This document shows, piece after piece, positions 12,701-20,188 of a DNA stretch of 23,881 bases. How positions within the stretch are numbered: position 1 is the first letter of the stretch; each line of letters opens with the position of its first letter. The notes under the pieces are model-generated. The model was not told the origin of the DNA, made no database searches, and worked only from the letters and a program-made list of their open reading frames with translations. A program made the translations under genes and the position numbers. Source of the DNA: Saccoglossus kowalevskii (lineage: Eukaryota; Hemichordata; Enteropneusta; Harrimaniidae); contig NW_003120936.1 of assembly GCF_000003605.2 (NCBI RefSeq), positions 1 to 23,881 on the forward strand, given 5' to 3'.

Positions 12701-13544
12701 AATGTGAGGAAATTTTGATCTGATATACACCATGATATATAGATCTTGCCATAACATGGGTTACATGGTATATGGGTAAACATGGAAATTCTAAATTCTT
12801 GAGTGCTTATTAGCCAATTCAAAACAGCTATGGTTCAAGAACTAACTTACCATTCCTAACCACAGAATTATACGTAACTCCATCAACCATTAGAGTTATT
12901 TGATTCCCATCTGAAAGATATAGCGTTACTTCTTTTAAGCTGTAAATACGAATAAAATTACTATAATTTATTGAAATAAATTATATGACTGATTTGTACT
13001 CTAAAGTTTAAAAAATATTAATAACAAACTAAAATCAAAATTTTTTAATAAGTAACTAAATTTGAAGCCTCATTAAAATTACATAATAAAGGGCTTATCA
13101 CCTACATTTATTAAATATTTATTTCTCTATCTTGAAATTATGTAAATGTAGTAAATTCACTTTTTGAGTAAATTAAAAAATAAAATAAAACTACACTTAC
13201 GTAAAGAAAAATTGTATAGACAAATTTAATTCAAATTATGAAAAACTACCACAGTGAGACAATAAACAATAAAATTGCACAAACTGACATAAAAAAATTG
13301 AAGCACGACATATAGTGAGAGCGTCGTCTGCCGATCGGTTCAACGATTTTTTTTAAGAAATACATAGATTTAGACATTAAAATATCATGTACTCTAGTAC
13401 ATGATATTAGAAGTAATAGAAGTAATGAATACAACAAGTCTAAACATGTTTGTATTTAGTGATAATACGCCAAAACAACAAATTGTCCTTGATATACATA
13501 CAAAATATTAAAAAAACACGATAAGCACAATACCTGTCCGCCAT
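9709..13544 (-). CDS. Harbinger Myb/SANT-like DNA-binding protein, five exons, no visible break
   Basis: Exons on the minus strand are 13534-13544, 12851-12939, 10464-10653, 10242-10350 and 9709-9951. They join to about 213 residues. The first exon is ATG GCG GAC AG at 13544, followed by a GT donor, with a purine at -3. Exon 2 gives LKEVTLYLSDGNQITLMVDG. Exon 3 carries the trihelix/Myb-SANT fold with its tryptophans (NVWTHSS, MDVWKQIADEL) and MRSLKYR. Exon 4 continues with GRGRRRWKFFE. Exon 5 has a lysine/arginine cluster (GKKKRKTNK, a likely nuclear signal), then PPAWFIDYAKEQ and a helical, probably coiled-coil end with stop TAA at 9709-9711. Phases at the first three junctions agree exactly. 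The fourth needs donor TGT|GTACTT; the better-looking AG|GTGTGT four bases earlier would give a stop in exon 5. In this superfamily the partner protein carries the transposase into the nucleus and to the transposon ends. Confidence 0.85.
10085..10134. other. Assembly gap of 50 N
   Basis: Fifty unknown bases lie in the last intron of the Myb-like gene (between exons 10242-10350 and 9709-9951). The round length suggests a placeholder, so the real intron length is unknown. Confidence 0.98.
10890..11849. repeat. Degenerate CTGCTACA-rich region, decayed fringe of the 107-bp array
   Basis: Motifs such as CTGCTACATT, CTGCTACACTATATC, TTGCTACACTACA and CTGCTACACTTC are scattered at irregular spacing in the intron of the Myb-like gene. 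They match the inner motif of the regular array that starts at about 11850. No gene was found in this stretch. Confidence 0.5.
11850..12470. repeat. 107-109-bp minisatellite, about 5.7 copies
   Basis: Unit starts (TAACATTAATCTGCTGATTA) fall at 11962, 12071, 12178, 12285 and 12392, with a less perfect unit before the first. Later copies are nearly identical and differ mainly in the length of a TATATATA run, so the expansion is recent. Each unit contains several CTGCTACACTG-like submotifs, suggesting growth from a shorter repeat. The array lies in the large intron between exons 2 and 3 of the Harbinger Myb-like gene. Confidence 0.93.
12471..12850. other. Unique intron sequence of the Myb-like gene
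   Basis: This is intron sequence between the minisatellite and exon 2. It has no repeat or exon that I can support. The exon 2 donor GTAAGT (minus strand) lies at 12845-12850. Confidence 0.5.
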
Positions 13545-13549
13545 CTTCG

Positions 13550-13666
13550 TTTCCTACGCGAGTCACCTCTGGGCTGCGTTAGCTAACGCTCCCTAACGCC
13601 CTGGAAAAACGCATCGTTCAGTTACCTAACGCTCGTGGCGCTAGCGAACGTTCGCCTTCGCTGGTT
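13550..13666 (-). promoter_or_regulatory. CpG-rich upstream region of the Myb-like gene with repeated CTAACGC motifs
   Basis: In an AT-rich setting these bases are CpG-rich and lie immediately upstream of the ATG at 13544. CTAACGC occurs at 13583-13589, 13593-13599 and 13626-13632. The first belongs to a perfect 14-bp palindrome GCGTTAGCTAACGC (13576-13589), and a GCTAGCG-type palindrome follows at 13637-13645. Clustered direct and palindromic copies suggest a protein-binding region, possibly for the Myb-like protein itself. That function is inference. Confidence 0.45.
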
Positions 13667-13667
13667 C

Positions 13668-13702
13668 CCTGCGTCCTTTGCGAATGGCAGGCAGGACGCA
13701 GG
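13668..13702. repeat. Hairpin next to the inverted-repeat boundary
   Basis: CCTGCGTCC (13668-13676) and GGACGCAGG (13694-13702) form a perfect 9-bp stem around a 17-base loop. The stem ends one base before the 120-bp inverted-repeat arm begins at 13704. It may mark a transposon end, though no target-site duplication could be assigned. Confidence 0.6.
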
Positions 13703-13703
13703 T

Positions 13704-13823
13704 CATTGACGCTGCAGTTCGGTGTCTTCTACACCGATCTGACGCATATCGCGCTAGGTGTGCTGGGAGTTTGTTCGAAATTTCGAACGTTTCGAAGTCA
13801 ATTGTCGATTGCCACGTATTTTA
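13704..13823 (+). repeat. Left arm of 120-bp inverted repeat
   Basis: It matches the reverse complement of 15060-15179 with six mismatches in 120 bases (about 95%) and no gaps. Both arms carry the perfect palindrome GTTCGAAATTTCGAAC (here 13773-13788) followed by another TTCGAA. Four of the six differences are C/T or A/G transitions. The similarity stops abruptly at both edges. Confidence 0.93.
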
Positions 13824-14199
13824 TGGATATATTAAATCGTTTCAGAGATCTGTTTACTAAATAATGATAAATGAAACTTAGAAAACTTGTAAGAACAAAC
13901 TGGGCCCAAATTGCGCAAATTGCAATAAGTTTACGCTGATAGAGTCTGGTTCGGATGGACTTTTACGCGTGATTTTATTGCGCTCAAGGACGTTCTATTT
14001 TCGAACTAGTTGAAACCGGAAATAACGCAACTACTTTCGAACTTCAAACTCAAATTTGATTATCGTTATTATGTGTTAGTTTCTGTTGTTTCAAAGATTG
14101 AATTATGTATGACAATAATATTTCACTCTATAAACAATATTTCACTAAAATATGTAATTCAAAGGCAACCCAAATTGTAAAAAGCAATATCAAGTTCCG

Positions 14200-15050
14200 C
14201 GTATAAACACTGTTGTACCTTGGGTAGACCTCTCTTAGGTTTGTTCATTTCATGTTGATGTCTTCAATTCTCTAATTTGGTGAATATTTTAGTCATTTTT
14301 GGTAAAAAGTGATATTTTCGACTTCTTGTTAAAAACCGCAAGTGCAATTGCTTTGATATTGCATATATAGGTACTACATGTGGACCACTCTCAAATTTGT
14401 TCATTTCATAATGATATCTTTAATTCTCTAATTTTGATGAATATTTTTGTAATTTTTGGTAAAAAGTGATATTTTCGACTTCTTGTTGAAAACCGCAAGT
14501 CCAATTGCTTTGATATATTATACATATAGGTACTACATGTGGACCTCTCTCAGATTTGTTCATTTTCTAATGATATCTTCTGTTCTTTAATTGCCATGTG
14601 CATTGCTAACAGCGGAGCTATCTCAGCCGACAGGCTGCTTGTTTATTACATCAGTATATTTACCTTAAGCCAAACTCTAATAATATTTATATATCTATGT
14701 TGCCTTGGTCATAAATCATTGTTCTCATCAAGGACAATAAGTTGTAAACACTGCATTCTTTGAAGTCAAGTGATTGATTAAAGTAATGATCCCGAATTCT
14801 GTTCTAAGTCAACAGTGGAGCTTATCATATGAGTGATTATTCATCATCGTCCGCGCCAACTTTTTACTTTTTTGACTACAAGCCTGATTGCTTTGATACT
14901 TGGTGTATATGTACCTTGGGTGGACTTCACTAAGATTTGTTCATTTCATGATATCTTCAATTCTCTACTTTACATGAATATTTTTGTCATTTTTGGTAAA
15001 AAGTGATATTCTTGATTTCTTGTTAAAAAATGTTATGGCTTTGATATACA
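14200..15050 (+). repeat. About 160-bp tandem repeat, four copies, one displaced
   Basis: Comparable landmarks (GTACnnnnnGTGGACC-like) fall at 14215, 14371, 14530 and 14911. Each full copy continues through TTTGTTCATTT, TCAATTCTCTAATTT, TTTTTGGTAAAAAGTGATAT and TTGCTTTGATAT. The third copy breaks off near 14590. About 280 bases of unrelated sequence follow, then a final copy (about 14870-15050) reaches the right inverted-repeat arm. Copies are diverged. No coding potential is evident. Confidence 0.85.
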
Positions 15051-15059
15051 CCCCAGGCT

Positions 15060-15179
15060 TAAAATACGTGGAAATCGACGATTGACTTCGAAACGTTCGA
15101 AATTTCGAACACATTCCCGGCACACCTAGCGCGATATGCGTCAGATCGGTGTAGAAGACGCCGAACTGCAGCGTCAATG
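15060..15179 (-). repeat. Right arm of 120-bp inverted repeat
   Basis: This is the partner of 13704-13823, about 95% identical in reverse orientation. Its copy of the GTTCGAAATTTCGAAC palindrome is at 15095-15110. Open frames on both strands across the arm reflect local absence of stops and resemble no known protein. Confidence 0.93.
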
Positions 15180-15217
15180 TCAAAGTCGCCATCTCCCCAT
15201 ATCTCACGCATGCACGA

Positions 15218-15240
15218 GCGACGACCACCGACCTTTAATT
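15218..15240 (-). repeat. Candidate right terminal inverted repeat of the Harbinger element
   Basis: The plus strand reads GCGACGACCACCGACCTTTAA, the reverse complement of the motif at 8033-8053 apart from two bases. If both are true ends, the element is about 7.2 kb and includes the transposase, the Myb-like gene and the 120-bp inverted repeats. Alternatively this is an end of a separate element. Confidence 0.4.
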
Positions 15241-15537
15241 TTCAATGTAAACACAAAAAATGCCACCCAAATGGTATTAGCTTATTCTATATATCTAGCT
15301 ATGTTCACAGTTCAATAAATAAGACCAAACACATATGCCTGTAAGGTAGGTTACAACATACTCTCATAATGTATGCACAAACACCGAACTCGGAACAGCT
15401 GTTTTACTACACAAAGTAATTCCCATCAACAGCTTGCTATCCTCACATCCTGGACCGCGTGTCTATGAGTGAAACAGTTGCAAATGTTATCATTGTGTCT
15501 GTCGCATACGACTTATTTACCACTTCCGTGTCACTGA

Positions 15538-15727
15538 GAATGTTCTAGAACCGTACTGTGTCTGGGTGGAATATTCTAGATTTTTTTTAGAAAATGGTTG
15601 AATAGGTAATAGAACACTGTAGGAGGCAATAGAAGGTAATGGAACATTCTAGAAATTGGTAGTAAGTTCCAGACTCATTATGTATGCTGATGTAATGGTA
15701 TATTTATAGACAGTGTGGGTATATATA
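15538..15727 (+). promoter_or_regulatory. Heat-shock-type promoter: three HSEs and a TATA box
   Basis: Heat-shock factor binds alternating GAA/TTC units spaced by two bases. Here GAAtgTTCtaGAA (15538-15550) and GAAcaTTCtaGAA (15642-15654) are perfect three-unit sites, and GAAtaTTCtaGAt (15569-15581) is one base short. A TATATATA box follows at 15720-15727, placing a start of transcription at roughly 15750. Two perfect sites within 120 bases and a correctly placed TATA box are very unlikely by chance. Transcription would run rightward into an unrecognised gene. A decayed heat-shock gene or an element with a heat-inducible promoter are alternatives. Confidence 0.65.
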
Positions 15728-15897
15728 GGGGAGTTGTTCAGCACTGAGTTCAGATCGAAGATCTCGTTGAAATGTATTGGAGTTTAAGTATCTAGTTATT
15801 GGAGTAGCGGAGTTTTACCGCGTTATTGTACTTGATGTTTGCAGAGTATAATAATACCAGTACCAGTTGAAACCTCATCTGTTGACTCCGTGTTCGT

Positions 15898-16356
15898 ATG
15901 TTATCATCGCCGCCAGGGAAGTCTTTCTGTTACTGTTGCCATTTTGGTATTTGAACCATCACACCTGTACTATACCAATTACGGTAATATTACGTTGCGT
16001 GTGACAGTGTCTAGAAAAACCTCTAATTCTGCACCTACAGTTACTATATTTCTTTACTATACTATATTTCTTTACAGGCGTTCGGTATCAGAAACTGTCT
16101 GAAACATACCATCTGCGCGGTAAGGCTAAAACACAGGGAATTTGGCTAAAATAAACATTTTCTTGAAATGCAGTCGTAAATTTGTCAAACAGGTAAAGTT
16201 TATTTCTGGCATCTGCTTACAGCGACCACAGCAGCTTCGACCACTGCCTCAAATAACTCTACCCACAGTCTCATCACTTACTACACTGAAACTTACAGGC
16301 CAGATGCTTTACAGTTAATAGCGAGAAAACTATGGCCGGACCATGGCTTGTCTTAG
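15898..16356 (+). CDS. Unrecognised three-exon candidate gene behind the heat-shock promoter (74 codons)
   Basis: I do not recognise this product. Candidate exons are 15898-15946, 16078-16119 and 16223-16356, with introns of 131 and 103 bases. Acceptors are TATTTCTTTACAG and ATCTGCTTACAG; donors are G|GTATTT (weak) and CG|GTAAGG (good). The phases fit at both joins, giving one frame from ATG at 15898 to TAG at 16354-16356. The product starts MLSSPPGKSFCYCCHF, has a Thr/Ser/Asn-rich middle (ATTAASTTASNNSTHS) and ends in KLWPDHGLS. No signal peptide or membrane segment is clear. Doubts: the ATG context is poor, and ATGs at 15772 and 15835 open short upstream frames (7 and 11 codons). The transcript could be non-coding or belong to a dead gene. 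An AATAAA at 16808-16813 could end it. Confidence 0.3.
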
Positions 16357-17345
16357 TTAATCTGAGAAATCACCAGATATAACACGCTGACTGATTTGCT
16401 ACTCACGCTGTCAATCAATTGGTCGGCATTTAATGCTTATAACAATTCAGTTTTGACAGTGCCTCATTAGAATTCAATTGAATTAGTTATATTATTTATT
16501 AGGTGAGGTATTTACTTTTTTTTTCACTCAGAATTAAATTTTCATAAAAACACAACAGACAGTTATTAATGAAAAAAATACTTCACATCAATTTTATTTT
16601 TTTCTGAACCTTATGAATTAATGATAAGTTTAATGTGATCTTCACACTGAAAGAGTTGTTTTATGACATATTGCAGCAAACTCTGCGATAGTCATTCTAC
16701 TATGGATATTGATTTGAATTTTAAAATACCAAAAATACATGTAAAAAATGCAGTATTTTCATTATACAGTTATTATTGCAAAGTCTGCATTTAAAGTACT
16801 TTTACGCAATAAATGTTGATGCCATTTACATGTGAATATATCCACACTATATCTACACTTTATATACTTTACCTATTTTTTTGTACACTTCATTAATCAA
16901 CTAATTAATTATAATGTAGTTTTTTTTTTTTATTATCAAATCTAGTATTAATTTTTTTTATAAACAATTCAGTTGTATTCAACCTCTGGTTATTCAATGG
17001 GTCAGGTTTTGATTCTTATTTCAATAATGACATTTTTCATCAAAGGGAGATTAATTCTATATTGCTAGTATGGGAATACATGTATCAATAATTTAACTTT
17101 ATTTTTATAGTTAATCCCACCAGTCAGCTTTAAAGAGTCCATAACTTGTGTAGTTTAATTCGTAGGTTTACTTCATCATTCAGTGAACATGAACTAAAAA
17201 ATTGTCATTGTTTTAATGACCTAGTTTTCACATATTTTTCTGAATGTAATTATACGAGATTACAGAAATCTTAAGATTGTCTTCAAATGTGAGCTACACA
17301 AATAAGAGAAAGTTATGTTTTTGTGAAAGAAAGAAAAGAGCAATT
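16357..17345. other. AT-rich stretch with no supportable gene
   Basis: The stretch contains several T-rich runs (for example 16918-16931) and only short open frames. It could include the 3' part of the transcript proposed from the heat-shock promoter. No repeat family or RNA gene was recognised. Confidence 0.5.
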
Positions 17346-17349
17346 GACA

Positions 17350-17640
17350 TCTTCTTATCAGCTATGTTTGTAGGGGAGTAGCAAGGTTATGGCCGAGCTA
17401 ACATTGAAGGTTGCAATAACTACTCTTACCAGTATATTCTCAATGCTGTGACTTGACGGTTATAGGGCAGAGCAGCATACCAACTCCATCAATGGTGGAA
17501 TTTGTGGAGTTTTTCCAAGCAGATGCTGATACAAATGACCATTCCAATTGACCTTGTCCTTGTCAATTTGATAGAAGAGATGTTTTTGGATACAGATGAC
17601 ATATACAGGTATGTCCAGGGCAATAGCTGAAGCTATTAAA
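17350..17640 (-). pseudogene. Decayed LINE endonuclease fragment (endonuclease/reverse-transcriptase family)
   Basis: Minus-strand translations in shifting frames give pieces of an APE-type endonuclease from a non-LTR retrotransposon, of the kind often annotated as 'craniofacial development protein 2-like'. In order they are VICIQKHLFYQ (about 17600-17560), FVSASAWKNSTNSTIDGVGM and LLCPITVKS (about 17540-17450), VATFN (about 17420) and CYSPTNIAD (about 17385-17355). At least two frameshifts and several stops separate them. No reverse-transcriptase part follows, so this is an old truncated insertion with no function. Confidence 0.75.
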
Positions 17641-19155
17641 TCCTGGAGTTGATTTACAGCTGATAAGAGTATAGCCTCTTTGCACTTAATGAACTATTGT
17701 TGGTTCTGTAGTTGATTTTCCAAACACTGAGCCATGTTCAGCCATGTGACGAGTGATGCAGAATGAGGTTTAGCAGGAATAATGGAGGTTTTTCTAGGCC
17801 GAGATTCCATCAATGTAGTTCACTCTGTGAAGTTGGTGCACATGTTCAAAAACAAGAGCTATACAAATTATGCATTGTACATGACACCTGTCATCCTGCA
17901 TATCACTGACAGGGGCTATCCATCCCTGGTTTGTTTTCAGTGTTTTCCTTTCCCAGTTACTATTTTATTATATCTCATAGTTGGGACACTATGTTAGGTG
18001 TTACTGCCCTGAATCAATGTAGACCTGGAGCAGTAGTAGTTAAAATGTGGTTTCTCATACACTCTTCAAAACCCTGGATGCCCTGACCCAGGATCCCGCT
18101 ACTGGATGCAGTTAAATGCCAGGTATCCTACAACAAACATGCAGCAATAAGATCTACAATATGACCATTGGCTAATAAAATTTGATGAAGTGTGATCACT
18201 CCAATGTTGAGAAACATGATTTACCTCTGAGATACAGGATCCACCTTTGAGATCAGGATCAATGCTGATGCATGGTAAATTACAGTTAAAGTTAAATCCA
18301 TAATGTTGCATATTTTAATGTATCTGACTGATGTGTAGACTAGAATATAACAGGTTATTATTGTATATGAAATTGTAGTATCACAACAAATCCAGAAGTA
18401 TTAAAGCTGCAAGCAGCATCAGTAGGGTCCAAGCAGAAGGGTTATTGTATGAACTAATGCGGATTGTATGCATTTAAACACCCAACTGCTCTATATAATG
18501 AGCATTTTAGGTAATCCTCTAAGATGCTTGTAGACTAGCTTCTAGTGAGGATCGCATAGTTTCTTCCTTGATTCCACAGTTCTTGTGAATTATGAGCACC
18601 GAAGCAAGAAGAACTATACAAAATCATATGGAAATTGTAACTACCGGTATGTTGAAATTGTTCTGTAGAACGTGTTCTATTGTGAAAGAATTTGTAGTAG
18701 CACTGGACAATAACACTTAGACTGAAGGTCAACTTTGCTGTCACTCTGGATTATTCAAATTCCAGTCTTGTAACAATTATAATTATACATCTGTCGCCCC
18801 AATGCAATAGGTTACAGCATGCCGTAATTTCTGCGGTATTTTACAGGATAATTTCATCCTACCATAATAGGAAATGCAAATTCCAAATATGGAATGATTA
18901 TGCACGTAAGCGTCCTCTAATAATAAAAACAAACATGGCTGCCACCAGAGTTTGACCGGACTCCAAACAAAAAAGTTTGGTGATTCTGTCTTAACATTTT
19001 GGATTTCGGCATCTTTGAGGTATCTTCGTAATAACCTTATATTATTGTTTATAATTCCTAAAATAAACAATGGTAGCATCTTTGTTGATTTTATACAGAA
19101 GCCCCCTCCTACAACAACACTAGACAATGTGTGCCTTTAAGGTCAAGTGATAGGA
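17641..19155. other. Stretch with no supportable gene
   Basis: Short open frames on both strands (up to 114 codons at 18783-19127, minus) do not resemble known proteins. A short palindromic sequence AGCTGCAAGCAGC near 18405 may belong to a dispersed repeat. I see nothing else. Confidence 0.45.
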
Positions 19156-19177
19156 CGTTATCTGCGATCAGATAACG
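19156..19177. repeat. Palindrome with two inverted GATA motifs
   Basis: Perfect 9-bp arms, CGTTATCTG (19156-19164) and CAGATAACG (19169-19177), surround a CGAT centre. Each arm holds an AGATAA motif, the binding site of GATA factors, in opposite orientation. It lies about 1 kb beyond the TRAPPC11 stop codon. Function is unknown. Confidence 0.6.
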
Positions 19178-20188
19178 AGATTGTAAGATTATTATGCACT
19201 TATTACATAGATACAAACCAAATTTTACATTTATCTATTTTTGAAAAAAATTCAAATTGACAGCCAGACCACATGACTGATCAAAATTATTTAATTTTTT
19301 TCATATGAAGCTTCATACATACCGGTACATGCAAAATATAAAGCTGACCAGATATCACTCTTGAGAAACAAATGCCAACAATTTTGGCCATTTTGTGCTA
19401 TAAATACCGTCAATAAACCACACAGCCAAACTACCTTTACAGCATATGTCACTATATCAGATAAGTTAATCTTAGTAGGAAAACAATCAGTGCTTGTCAG
19501 TTCCACTTTCTTCTTGCATTCTTATCAATTAATCTGTTTAAGAATTCTTCTGACAAGAACAAACAGTAGTACGAATCTGGAATCGTATAATTTATTCAAT
19601 AGTTACACAAATTTATCCAAATCAAATATACATGTATCATAACATCATCTGGAAGAGACTAAATCATATGATACATATTCATAGACAGTATCCAGTGATT
19701 TCAATAGTTTTTAGAGTTCAAGTTTTATATAGCAGTAGTTCTGAAATTTAAGATGCATATTCTAGCAATAGTTATAAAGTCTATTAATATTATAGACCAG
19801 ATACTTCTTAGTTATTCATACCCAATCTAAAACACGATTATAATATATTTCCCACTTGAAACTATAGAGGGCTACCTGATAAACAAGCTGATAAAACCTA
19901 CATATATGAACATGTTTGTCATTGAAGCTGCAATGTAGGGTCTTCATGTTTATATATTTCACTTATATAATAGAATTCTCACTATTATTCATTTCAGAAA
20001 CCAATATTGCACTCTGCTTACAAACTTTGTTCATAATAGAAAAACATGTCCATGGTGACTTAAATATTCACAGGATCAGTGGAACCATGCCAGAATTGTT
20101 GATGATGACTGCGTTACAGGTTTAAGGTAAATATGAACCAATAATGGCATGACAAATCTTCTGTTTCAGTCAATCATTGATTAAAGTA
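19178..20188. other. Downstream flank of TRAPPC11
   Basis: The part nearest 20188 must include the TRAPPC11 3' untranslated region. On the minus strand an AATAAA polyadenylation signal lies at 19591-19596, about 590 bases past the stop. It is a plausible but unproven end. No other gene was recognised. Confidence 0.4.

Noticed and set aside
14965..15228. 87-codon open frame covering the right inverted-repeat arm
   Set aside because: It consists mostly of repeat sequence, and the matching frame in the left arm is not preserved as a gene.
18783..19127. 114-codon minus-strand open frame
   Set aside because: No recognisable domain, no good start or splice context, and its composition fits chance in AT-rich DNA.
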